From: JASEHD01 sp964471945
GTDB lineage: Bacteria > Bacteroidota > Ignavibacteria > UBA10030 > SZUA-254
Direction of reading: 5' to 3'
Length of the DNA stretch: 22,071 nucleotides
Assembly (NCBI GenBank): GCA_964471945.1
Contig: CAYYIJ010000034.1
Span: 1-22,071 of the forward strand
The position numbers were made by a program, and so were the translations under genes. This document shows positions 1 through 7,572 of the stretch, piece by piece. The notes below the pieces were generated by a model that was not told where the DNA came from, searched no databases, and worked only from the letters and a program-made list of their open reading frames with translations. The stretch's first letter is position 1. Each line of letters starts with the position of its first letter.

Positions 1-75
1 CTGATGTAATGATGCCTGGAGGAATGGAAGTTATCTCTGTACCAACAATCCCAATAACATTATGTTTATCAAATT

Positions 76-495
76 TTAACTAATATCCATTTTCCTAAAA
101 TCAGAGACATGCTTAGGGATTGAAACCATGTTCCAGCCGGAATTAACTTTGAGTAAAAATGCCGGTGTGGCTTGGGCAAGCCGATATACACCGCTTCCAT
201 AGGTAGCGATGAATAATTCAAGTGAATCCATGAAACCAATTTCAAGGTCCTGAATATGACTTACATTCTCTGGCAAAGCGATTTTTTGCCAGGCGATTCC
301 TCCAGCGTAGGTTTCGTATAATGAATCACCTCCTGCAAAAAGGTGGTCTGGAATAAGGGGATCAATCGCAAGTGAATTAATTTAAAAATGGCCATGAAAA
401 CCGATGGTGTCCCAATATGCTCCTTCATTTGTTGTCTTCATTACTGTCCCATACATATTTGAATAAATAACTGAAGTTACGCAAGAAAATGGTTT
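76..495 (-). pseudogene. Decayed BNR/propeller-repeat surface protein remnant
   Basis: Reading the minus strand in one frame from about 495 down to the stop at 76-78 gives a continuous propeller-like sequence broken by one TAA stop at 382-384. Before the stop it contains YGTVMKTTNEGAYWDTIG; after it come INSLAIDPLIPDHLFAGG and FIATYGSGVYRL. These resemble BNR/sialidase-type repeats of secreted FCB proteins, where NxGxxW and GSGVYR-like turns are common. The segment GWNMVSIP near the end resembles the start of a small C-terminal domain often found in such proteins, but the frame ends about 15 residues later. No start codon or signal peptide remains: the upstream frame closes near 505, next to an inverted-repeat element. 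I infer a gene eroded by a nonsense mutation, 3' loss and probably an insertion at its 5' side. The only intact reading frame is the 66-codon piece at 76-276. Confidence 0.55.
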
Positions 496-566
496 ATCGC
501 AAAGACGCTAAGAACGCAAAGGTTCGCAAAGATGATTATTTAGTTCTGTGCGTAACATCAGTAATT
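466..566. repeat. MITE-like element with 18-bp terminal inverted repeats and CGCAAAG core
   Basis: The arms at 466-483 (AATAACTGAAGTTACGCA) and 549-566 (inverted, AATTACTGATGTTACGCA) match at 16 of 18 positions. Between them, 498-530 carries the degenerate direct repeat CGCAAAG / CGCTAAG / CGCAAAG / CGCAAAG, a motif familiar from dispersed intergenic repeats of many bacteria. The element is about 100 bp and encodes no credible protein; the short frame across it reads RKDAKNAKVRKDD, which is just the repeat translated. It lies against the broken 5' side of the upstream pseudogene. A non-autonomous inverted-repeat element is the best reading. I see no clear target-site duplication. Confidence 0.55.
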
Positions 567-865
567 AATATTTTTTCAATTCCCAAATTAAAAAAAATAC
601 CCTTTCCTTTACTCTCAAATATTCTGAGAACAAAAGATAGGGTGTTCACTTTTTGTTCCGGTATTAAATTTTTTCTCGTCATAAATCTCTCTATTATATG
701 ACTATATAAACAACTTTATTTATAGGAACAAGATATCTTTAAAATTGAGATACTCCATCGTTTTTCTACTACTCGTGGAGCGGCAGGGTAGCTCGGTATT
801 TGCTTCTCTCACTTATCTATTCTTATATTATTATCCATTTAAATAATAATGTTTCATAACGAATT
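567..865. other. AT-rich intergenic region without a recognisable gene
   Basis: No convincing coding potential is seen on either strand. The only structure I can point to is an 8-bp perfect inverted repeat, GAACAAAA at 628-635 and TTTTGTTC at 651-658, separated by 15 bases. It could be a regulator site or chance in AT-rich DNA. A GC-richer patch at 775-797 looks faintly like a tRNA D-arm but no full tRNA can be folded around it. The promoter of the next gene should lie in this stretch but I cannot place it with confidence. Confidence 0.4.
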
Positions 866-2608
866 TTGTTTAAGAAGATTCAAATATCGATTATTGCTCT
901 AATAATTATATACTTAATTCCCGTATCAGCTCAGGAATATCCTATCCCTAAGCATGAGGTGCGTGCAGCATGGATTACGACAGCCATGGGGCTCGATTGG
1001 CCCAAATCATTCACTCCGATAGTTCAGCAGCAAACGCTTCACGAAATCGTAATGAACTTGAAGTCGGCTAATTTCAATACATTATATTTTCAAGTTCGTG
1101 GGCGTGGAGATGCTATGTATAAATCGCATTATGAGCCGTGGTCGCATGTTCTAACTGGAACGCTGGGACAAGACCCAGGATGGGATCCGCTCGCTTTTAT
1201 TATCGAAGATGCTCACAATAATGGTATGGAAGTACATGCTTGGTTCAATACTTTTTTAGTTAAGAGCGGTGGAACACGTCCTATTATCTCAGAGCCAAAA
1301 CATGTTTTGCTCCAACATCCTGAATGGATTTATCAAGTTAACGGTGAATGGTGGCTGAACCCGGGCATCCCAGCGGTTCGTGATTATATAGTTAATGTTG
1401 CAATGGACCTTATTAGAAAATATGATATAGATGGGATCCAATTTGATTTTATTCGTTATCCGGGGAAGAATATTCCTGATGAGGGAACATACAGACAATT
1501 TGGGAATGGACTTTCAAAAGATGATTGGAGACGAGAAAACATTAATCAGTTCATGCGTATTTTCCACGACTCTGTGAAAATTGTGAAGCCAATGCTTAAA
1601 ATCGGTGCGACACCTATAGGTATTTATACAAATCTCGAGGATACCAGGGGACAGGAAAGTTATTCTGAGTTGTATCAGGATTCTCGGCGGTGGTTAAAAG
1701 AAGGTATCATTGATTATTTAGTTCCTCAGGTTTATTGGTCGTTGGGAACAACTCGAGGTGATCCGGATTTCGCTCTAATTGTAAAAGATTGGGCTAAATA
1801 TACATTCGGTCGACACATTTACATTGGAATCGGAGCATACAAATCTGATGTATTTTCAGAGATCCCGGCTTTGATAAACACAGTTCGTTCTGCAAATCTC
1901 GACGGGGTTTCTTTCTTTAGGTATGAAAATATTAAAGATGCTCTCGAATTGGGAGGATCGTTTCAAAGGTTATCGATTATTCCTTCGATGAGGTGGAAAG
2001 ATTCCCTTCCTCCGAACCCACCAAAAGCTTTCCAAGTATCGAATATTACAGATGGAATATTCCAGCTTCAATGGGCACCTCCTGATTTATCGTTTGTCGG
2101 AGATGCGGCGAGATCATTCGCGATATATCGATCGTCGCACCAGCCGGTGGATATTTCTACATCCGCCAATCTTCTTGCGATAGTATCGGGTGAGACCTTT
2201 AGATTCTTAGATACGATCTCTCATATTACTGCTTTGAAGTATTATTATGCTGTTACATCTCTTAATAAAGGATACATCGAAAGTCCACCTGCTATTGAAA
2301 ATGTTGTCATTCCAGAAATTGTTGAACTCGCACGACAATATGATGTTAAGTTTGCATTAGGTCAATATTATCCTAATCCTGCCTCTGAATATTTATTTAT
2401 TCCATATGAGATTGGAGCGGCCTCACCAGTGATAATAAAACTGCTTGATGATAAAAATCGAGAAGTGATGAATGTAGTTGATGCAATCCAGCCGCCAGGG
2501 CGATATGTTGCTGCTGCTAATATCTCAGATCTAAAAGATGGAGTCTATTCATATCGCTTAATTGCCGGACAATTTTCCCAAAAAAGGACATTTCGAATTG
2601 ATAATTAA
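866..2608 (+). CDS. Secreted GHL10/DUF187 glycoside hydrolase-like protein with FN3 domain and T9SS sorting tail
   Basis: The 580-residue product starts at TTG 866; an in-frame stop at 857-859 rules out a longer form. Residues 1-23 are a signal peptide ending in SAQ. Residues ~30-370 form a TIM-barrel of the GHL10 (DUF187, YngK-like) family, with family-typical EVRAAWITT (31-39), YFQVRGRGDA (74-83), DGIQFDFIRYPG (189-200) and VPQVYW (286-291). Acidic residues in the DGIQFDF motif are plausible catalytic residues. Residues ~386-472 look like a fibronectin III domain. Residues 496-580, beginning FALGQYYPNPASEY, match the Por-type/type IX secretion tail, so the protein is probably exported and surface-anchored or released. 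The family acts on polysaccharide or peptidoglycan-like glycans, but the substrate cannot be read here. The Myb-like gene follows after 29 bases. Confidence 0.88.
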   Translation: MFKKIQISIIALIIIYLIPVSAQEYPIPKHEVRAAWITTAMGLDWPKSFTPIVQQQTLHEIVMNLKSANFNTLYFQVRGRGDAMYKSHYEPWSHVLTGTLGQDPGWDPLAFIIEDAHNNGMEVHAWFNTFLVKSGGTRPIISEPKHVLLQHPEWIYQVNGEWWLNPGIPAVRDYIVNVAMDLIRKYDIDGIQFDFIRYPGKNIPDEGTYRQFGNGLSKDDWRRENINQFMRIFHDSVKIVKPMLKIGATPIGIYTNLEDTRGQESYSELYQDSRRWLKEGIIDYLVPQVYWSLGTTRGDPDFALIVKDWAKYTFGRHIYIGIGAYKSDVFSEIPALINTVRSANLDGVSFFRYENIKDALELGGSFQRLSIIPSMRWKDSLPPNPPKAFQVSNITDGIFQLQWAPPDLSFVGDAARSFAIYRSSHQPVDISTSANLLAIVSGETFRFLDTISHITALKYYYAVTSLNKGYIESPPAIENVVIPEIVELARQYDVKFALGQYYPNPASEYLFIPYEIGAASPVIIKLLDDKNREVMNVVDAIQPPGRYVAAANISDLKDGVYSYRLIAGQFSQKRTFRIDN

Positions 2609-2637
2609 TGCTTTAATAAAAAACAATACAAAATATT

Positions 2638-3279
2638 ATGAGTAAAAAAACAAATAATCTAAAATCTAGACTTCTGAGATATCGGAAAGATTGGACTGCA
2701 TCTGAAGATAATAAACTTCGGGAATTATATACACTACGCTTGAGAAAAGAAGAAATAGCGAAAAATCTTTCTCGGTCTAAAACGGGTATTTATCACCGAG
2801 CTATGAAACTGGGCTTATTAAGGCCGAGACATAAATGGACCCGCGCTGAAGAACTGTATATAAAACAACATTATAAAAATTTCCGTATAAAAGAAATAGC
2901 CGCTCACCTTGGGCACACTACTGCGATAGTCAAAGTGCATGCATACAAAATGGGTCTGCGAAAAAATCAACCGTGGACATCGGAAAATGATGAATATCTC
3001 AAACGTGTCTATGGTGTAATTCCGGTGAAGAAGATTTCCCAGAAATTACAAAAAAAAATGAGTGCGATTTATAGAAGAGCGAATATAATGCACATAACAA
3101 AACCAAGAGTTTTTAGATTTTGGTCTCCCGGGGATTTACAGTTTCTTCGTGAAAACTATCTAAAGATGAGTTTGAATGATTTGGCTAAACATCTGAACAG
3201 AACATATTGGGCAATTGGTCAAAAAACTTCTCGTATGGGATTGATTAAAAGTGAGCTTATTAAAAAGAAGAGAAAATGA
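2638..3279 (+). CDS. Four-repeat Myb/SANT-like DNA-binding protein
   Basis: The product is 213 residues, very basic, with no signal peptide or membrane segment. It consists almost wholly of four tandem units of about 46-49 residues, each starting with a tryptophan: W19, W67, W113 and W162. Each unit follows the pattern W-[TS]-x2-[ED]-x2-x-L-x2-x-Y, then an I/L-A-x2-L helix, then I-x3-A-x-[KR]-[ML]-x-[LI]. This is the three-helix Myb/SANT-like helix-turn-helix plan, with the third helix ending in a GLL/GLR/GLI-type turn in units 1, 2 and 4. Tandem units suggest binding to a long DNA site, as in eukaryotic R2R3 proteins and in the DNA-binding parts of some mobile-element proteins. No catalytic domain is attached. 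It may be co-transcribed with the glycosidase-like gene upstream. Its target and role are unknown. Confidence 0.75.
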   Translation: MSKKTNNLKSRLLRYRKDWTASEDNKLRELYTLRLRKEEIAKNLSRSKTGIYHRAMKLGLLRPRHKWTRAEELYIKQHYKNFRIKEIAAHLGHTTAIVKVHAYKMGLRKNQPWTSENDEYLKRVYGVIPVKKISQKLQKKMSAIYRRANIMHITKPRVFRFWSPGDLQFLRENYLKMSLNDLAKHLNRTYWAIGQKTSRMGLIKSELIKKKRK

Positions 3280-3291
3280 TAAATGGGCTTA

Positions 3292-3807
3292 TTATTTCTT
3301 TTGATGCCATGAATAGTTTTTCCCATCCCAAAAAATCAAGCCACTAATCGAATCTCGTTTTGCAAGGTAGATACCGTCTCCATTTAGTTTCGGAGGAGAT
3401 TTACCCCATTCATCCGTTGATAATTTCCCGCGTTTCTGAATATTCCAGATATTTACCCATTCGAAATTGCTGCTTAAATTACCGATAGATTTGTCTGCCC
3501 CAAGGATTGTAACAGGTGAAAATAGTGCCTGAGGTTTACGGGCATGAAAAATTGCAATTCCAGTTTTCTTGCTGCTTCGCTCTTGGATTTGGATGGCAGC
3601 ATCTCGCCTTCCATCTCCGTTAAAATCTCCGCGCAATACATGCGGATAAAGTCGGTATATAATCGTATACTTCTTATCGAGCTGTTGAGATGAAAATTCA
3701 TTTCTAACCCATTTTGGAATATTTCGAATAGGGTTCGGGATGAGCCGACCTGTTTGGGCATTCATCATAATTGGATATAGCAAGAGGAGAATAAAAAATA
3801 TTTTCAT
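3292..3807 (-). CDS. Small secreted protein with FG-GAP/EF-hand-like calcium loop
   Basis: The product is 171 residues with an N-terminal signal peptide (1-18, ending MNAQ), so it is probably periplasmic or outer-surface. Residues 58-70 contain VLRGDFNGDGRRD; the DxNxDGxxD spacing (D61, N63, D65, D69) matches calcium-binding loops of FG-GAP/VCBS repeats. Only one such loop is present, so it is not a full propeller. The C-terminal part (GLIFWDGKNYSW) resembles the ends of short VCBS-like proteins that report on a value or product. It begins 16 bases after the end of dctM on the same strand, so it is probably the last gene of the TRAP operon. I do not recognise a specific family and assign no function. 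Confidence 0.6.
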   Translation of the reverse strand: MKIFFILLLLYPIMMNAQTGRLIPNPIRNIPKWVRNEFSSQQLDKKYTIIYRLYPHVLRGDFNGDGRRDAAIQIQERSSKKTGIAIFHARKPQALFSPVTILGADKSIGNLSSNFEWVNIWNIQKRGKLSTDEWGKSPPKLNGDGIYLAKRDSISGLIFWDGKNYSWHQKK

Positions 3808-3823
3808 CAGAAATCCTTTCGTT

Positions 3824-5137
3824 TTACTTTACAGAAAACAAATCAACCAACCATAAGCTAAGATTTGGTACATAAGTAATAATAATGAGTGCTATCAATA
3901 AAATACCGATGTATGGAAGCACAGCTCGTACAATTTTTGAAATCGGTTGTCCAAATCGGAAGCTTGAAATGAAAAGATTCAAACCGACAGGGGGAGTTAA
4001 ATAACCAATCTCCAAATTTGTTAGAAATATAATCCCTAAATGAACAGGATTAATATCGTATGCTGAAGCGATCGGAATGATTAATGGAACAACTACGATA
4101 ATGGCGGAAAAAATATCCATCATCATTCCAACAATGAGAAGAAAAATGTTGAGAAGTATAAGAAAGACTGCTTTGCTTGAGATAAACTGTTGGATCAATG
4201 TAAACAGTTTCATCGGTACTTCTTCGTCGATGAGGTAATTTGTCAGTCCCATAGCGCAGCCGAGGATCACCAGAATTGCCCCGACCAATACCATGCTTTC
4301 TTTTATTATTCTTGGAATATCAGAAAACAGCTTGAGGTCTTTGTAAATGAAAACCTCCACAATTAGTACATAAAATGCAGTAACAGCGGCAGCTTCGGTT
4401 GCGGTGAAAATTCCGCCATAAATACCGCCGATAATTAAAAATGGTAGTGGAATTTCCCACGCAGCATCTTTCACCGTAATCCAAATATTTTTCCAGTTAA
4501 ACTGTATTCTTGGGATTTGCTCTCTCTTTCCTTGATGAATACTATAAGCTGCAAGGATTGCCACAAGTAAAATACCCGGTAAAATACCGGCGATGAAAAG
4601 TTTATCAATAGTAACATCGGGAACCGAGCCGCCCATAGTTCGGGAATTAGATGCAACCATCGCGTATAGAATCAAAGGTAAGCTTGGAGGGAAAAGCAGT
4701 CCTAAACTTCCTGAGGTTGTAAGCAGTCCGAGTGAAAATTTTTCAGAATATTTCTGTTGAAGCAGAATCGGGTACATCAATCCACCTAAGGCGATAATCG
4801 TTACTCCGGAGGCGCCCGTAAAAGCGGTGAAAATTGCACATGATACAAGTGCGACGATTGCTAATCCGCCTGGAATCCATCCGAAAAATGCTTGTGAAAG
4901 TGCAACGAGTCGTTTAGGTGTTTTACTTTCGGCGATTACATAACCAGCAAATGTAAAAAGCGGAATTGCGATAAGTGTCGGCTGGCTAGCAAGTCGATAC
5001 ATTTCAACGATGATTGCAGAAGTGTCAATCTCAATTGCATGAAAAGCAAGCAGAGCAATAGCGCCGATAATTGAAAAAAGCGGTGAGCCAAAAAATGCAA
5101 GTGCAATTAAAAGTAAAGCTATTAGAATCGTTTCCAT
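3824..5137 (-). CDS. dctM: TRAP transporter large permease (DctM)
   Basis: The 437-residue protein is made of about a dozen hydrophobic helices, the usual length and plan of the TRAP large subunit. It moves the solute delivered by the binding protein, driven by an ion gradient (usually sodium). Family marks include the N-terminal helix pair, IPLFTFAGYVIAESKTPKRL, the helix-breaking PPSLPLILYAMV and the C-terminal EIGYLTPPVGLNLFISSF. Its start overlaps the dctQ stop by one base (TGATG), a sign of translational coupling. It is the fourth gene of the TatT-DctP-DctQ-DctM series and sits in the inner membrane with DctQ. Confidence 0.93.
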   Translation of the reverse strand: METILIALLLIALAFFGSPLFSIIGAIALLAFHAIEIDTSAIIVEMYRLASQPTLIAIPLFTFAGYVIAESKTPKRLVALSQAFFGWIPGGLAIVALVSCAIFTAFTGASGVTIIALGGLMYPILLQQKYSEKFSLGLLTTSGSLGLLFPPSLPLILYAMVASNSRTMGGSVPDVTIDKLFIAGILPGILLVAILAAYSIHQGKREQIPRIQFNWKNIWITVKDAAWEIPLPFLIIGGIYGGIFTATEAAAVTAFYVLIVEVFIYKDLKLFSDIPRIIKESMVLVGAILVILGCAMGLTNYLIDEEVPMKLFTLIQQFISSKAVFLILLNIFLLIVGMMMDIFSAIIVVVPLIIPIASAYDINPVHLGIIFLTNLEIGYLTPPVGLNLFISSFRFGQPISKIVRAVLPYIGILLIALIIITYVPNLSLWLVDLFSVK

Positions 5138-5679
5138 CAGGATCCAGTGATTGGAATGTTCATGGGTGTTTGATTGGTATCCGGAGGATGGATTAAGAGA
5201 AGGGTATGCTCAACTGCGCGAATAAAAAACCGGAATGCCATTAAACCAAAACCGATTGGAATAATTATTTGGAACCACCAGGCAGGGAAATTAAATCGAC
5301 CGATTGATAAAATGATTTCGCCGCTTTCGATTTCATTCTGCAAAAATGTCCAGCCTGCTTCGGCGATAAATATCGTTATAATTCCTGCAAACAAGTTTGT
5401 AATGATGCGTAGGATATTCTGTGTTTTTGACGAAACAAATCGTGTTATTATATCGAGGTTGAGGTGTTTTACTTGCTCTGTTGCAAGTGAAGCGCCAATT
5501 AATCCAATCCATAACACCATGTGTCTCAGAAGTGGATCAGCCCACAAGAAACCTGTTGAGAAAACATTGCGTAGGACGACTTGCAGAAAAGCAAGTATAA
5601 CCATACTGCTGAAGAGGACAATAACAAGCGAATTCTCGATCCAGGAAAGTGCTTTGCTTATCGTCTTAAATATCTTCAT
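5137..5679 (-). CDS. dctQ: TRAP transporter small permease (DctQ)
   Basis: The product has 180 residues and four predicted membrane helices (about 16-36, 51-68, 90-111, 133-155), the standard DctQ plan. The segment FLQVVLRNVFSTGFLWADPL with the following LLRHMVLWIGLIGA is typical of the family. DctQ associates with DctM in the inner membrane and helps form the platform for the substrate-binding protein. Its ATG overlaps the stop of dctP in the four-base ATGA arrangement, and its stop overlaps the dctM start, so all three should be made in step. Confidence 0.92.
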   Translation of the reverse strand: MKIFKTISKALSWIENSLVIVLFSSMVILAFLQVVLRNVFSTGFLWADPLLRHMVLWIGLIGASLATEQVKHLNLDIITRFVSSKTQNILRIITNLFAGIITIFIAEAGWTFLQNEIESGEIILSIGRFNFPAWWFQIIIPIGFGLMAFRFFIRAVEHTLLLIHPPDTNQTPMNIPITGS

Positions 5680-6707
5680 CGTGAGCTTCTATTATGATTC
5701 ATACGATAATCGAACAAAGCTTTCTCAACCCTAATGAGTAAATCTTCCGTGTATAATTTTCCAATTAAAAGACGACGGGCTTTCTTACCGATTTCTTCGT
5801 AAGCTGCAGTCGTTTGCCCCGTCGCTGAGTCGATGATGGTGATACCGTTCCTCTTCAATGTCTCGATTGATTCTTCATTATCCCGCCGACTCAATTGAGT
5901 GAGCTTATCTAAATATTTCTTTCCGTTACGCTGCAATATTTCTTGAAGATCAGGTGGTAACTCATTAAACCTTTTCTTAGAAATAACAACCGCCCCCATC
6001 GAATTGGCAAGTGAAGTTTTCAGCATGTACTTCACACGAGAGAACCATTGTAAAGCGATTGAAGCTAATGGCGGGGAATAGACACCATTGATGAGTCCCG
6101 TTTGAAGCGATGTGAGCACATCATTAATACTCAGCGGGATTGGATGAAGATTCATGCTTTTAAATGCTGCTTCGGCTATTGGGTCGCCTTCCCACATCCA
6201 CATTTTTATTTTTTTCATATCCTCGGGAGTTTTTACAGGACTGTTAGTAAAGACATGAACAAAACCAACTTCTGCCCAACCTAAATTGATGAAACCGCCT
6301 TCTTCAATTGCTTTGTTGAACTCATCACCAAACATTTTGTACACGAGATCAACCTCTTCATAATTTCTGAAAAGGAACGGCGAATCGAGTATCCTTACTT
6401 TAGAAGCGATGTTTGTCATCCCCACACCGGTAATACCCGCGCTGTGTAATTGTCCAAGCTTGATCTTTCTAAGAACATCTTTCTCGTCACCCTGCACCAT
6501 ACCGCCATACATCTTAAAGCCAAGCCGCCCGTTACTTTCTTTGCGGATCGCTTTGTCGAATTCTTTCATTACATTCATCCAAGTGCTTCCATCAGGCGCT
6601 ACAGTAGCGAACTTGATGGTATATTGCTGTGGAAAAATTGTGATTGTTGGTATGGCAAGTAATATTGCAATAATTATAAGGTTAATTTTCTTCAATGATT
6701 TCTCCAT
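5676..6707 (-). CDS. dctP: TRAP transporter periplasmic solute-binding protein (DctP)
   Basis: The product has 343 residues with a cleavable signal peptide (1-28) and no lipobox, so it should be a free periplasmic protein. The mature part starts YTIKFATVAPDGSTWMNVM and continues through the DctP fold, with PEDMKKIKMW (161-170) and VLTSLQTGLINGVYSPPL (197-214) at the usual places. In many DctP proteins the first motif reads KIR, with the Arg gripping a carboxylate group; here it is KIK (Lys168), and the usual Asn-Pro near 211 is Ser-Pro. This suggests a substrate other than a simple C4-dicarboxylate. The start lies 26 bases inside the TatT-like gene, and the stop overlaps the dctQ start. The combination with TatT matches the TPR-associated TRAP type known from Treponema pallidum (Tp0957/Tp0956). 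Confidence 0.9.
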   Translation of the reverse strand: MEKSLKKINLIIIAILLAIPTITIFPQQYTIKFATVAPDGSTWMNVMKEFDKAIRKESNGRLGFKMYGGMVQGDEKDVLRKIKLGQLHSAGITGVGMTNIASKVRILDSPFLFRNYEEVDLVYKMFGDEFNKAIEEGGFINLGWAEVGFVHVFTNSPVKTPEDMKKIKMWMWEGDPIAEAAFKSMNLHPIPLSINDVLTSLQTGLINGVYSPPLASIALQWFSRVKYMLKTSLANSMGAVVISKKRFNELPPDLQEILQRNGKKYLDKLTQLSRRDNEESIETLKRNGITIIDSATGQTTAAYEEIGKKARRLLIGKLYTEDLLIRVEKALFDYRMNHNRSSR

Positions 6708-7572
6708 TCTCTGATTCTAAAAACAAGTCATCGATTTTCTCCCGGAGTAAAGCTGCTTTCTTTTTAGCAATTGCATTCGAAAGGCGCGCCTGTGGTAAAA
6801 TATCAATAGATGTTGTATCCACTAATGTTATACAATTTTCAAACAAATCTTTGTTCTGAGTCTGAACTGCGTATGATCGTGCGTAATAAACATATGTCAT
6901 CAAAAACTTTCCACCGTTGATAGTAATACAATTGTCGAAATACTTTTTCGCTAATTCAGGATTTCCGCCAAGTAATTTCGGACGGCTTCCATAAAGTGTA
7001 CCGAGGAAAAAATGCCCGCCGCCGTAAAAATAATTTGGGTCTTTTTTAATGACATATTTCATCATTGCTTCTACTTTTGGTAAGTCTGCAATCGAATTTG
7101 GATCCGTAAGATTAATGCTGATGAAACTCCCCCAACCGATGGCAGTCCAAAAAATTATTGGAACATCCTCCATAGTGAATGATTCAAGTGCAGCAGTGAA
7201 TTCATCAAGCCCCTTTGCTAAAACGAATTTTGTGTTCTTGTTTAGAATTTTCATTCCATATTCTTTTCCTCGCAGGTAAAAGATGCGCGCCCGCTCAATG
7301 CTGTAGTCCTCGACGAATCCCAGTGAATAACTTGAATATCCGATCGACGCAAGGTGCAGATAATGTTCATTTGCGGGGTCGTTTTTTAAAATTGCTTCAA
7401 GGAGTTTAAGATTTGAGGCAATGCTTACTTCGGCGATACCGAGGTCTTGTTCTTCGTTAATAACATCGAAACCGTTGTCCATTATACCCCCAAGTGATTT
7501 GACTGCAATCTGTTGGAAGCAGCCAGAAAAAACAAATAAAAATATCGAAATGAAATAATGTTTGATCTTCAT
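6682..7572 (-). CDS. TatT-like TPR lipoprotein of a TRAP transporter
   Basis: The 296-residue product begins with a lipoprotein signal peptide; FSGC ends at Cys18, the likely lipidation site. The rest is alpha-helical, with helix pairs of cryptic-TPR type (for example LGIAEVSIASNLKLLEAILKN and the stretch around HFFLGTLYGSRPKLLGGNPE). In T. pallidum, TatT (Tp0956) is a trimeric periplasmic lipoprotein that binds the DctP-like protein and is proposed to pass a ligand to it. The position here, directly upstream of dctP and overlapping it by 26 bases, fits that role. It is the first gene of the minus-strand operon and shares a short intergenic region with a divergent two-component system. Confidence 0.8.
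   Translation of the reverse strand: MKIKHYFISIFLFVFSGCFQQIAVKSLGGIMDNGFDVINEEQDLGIAEVSIASNLKLLEAILKNDPANEHYLHLASIGYSSYSLGFVEDYSIERARIFYLRGKEYGMKILNKNTKFVLAKGLDEFTAALESFTMEDVPIIFWTAIGWGSFISINLTDPNSIADLPKVEAMMKYVIKKDPNYFYGGGHFFLGTLYGSRPKLLGGNPELAKKYFDNCITINGGKFLMTYVYYARSYAVQTQNKDLFENCITLVDTTSIDILPQARLSNAIAKKKAALLREKIDDLFLESENGEIIEEN

Noticed and set aside
489..701. 70-codon open frame reading MVYRKDAKNAKVRKDD...
   Set aside because: Its first part is the translated CGCAAAG repeat, a known source of false genes, and the remainder is AT-rich with no family likeness or ribosome-binding site.
775..797. GC-richer patch GGAGCGGCAGGGTAGCTCGGT resembling a tRNA D-arm
   Set aside because: No acceptor stem, anticodon arm or T-arm can be placed around it on either strand.
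3280..3320. Possible two-way terminator between the convergent Myb-like gene and the secreted-protein gene
   Set aside because: The A-rich and T-rich arms pair only loosely and without a GC stem, so the match may be chance.
5174..5734. 186-codon plus-strand open frame opposite dctQ
   Set aside because: It is antisense to a clear DctQ with membrane helices and overlapping start/stop junctions; its translation is not protein-like.
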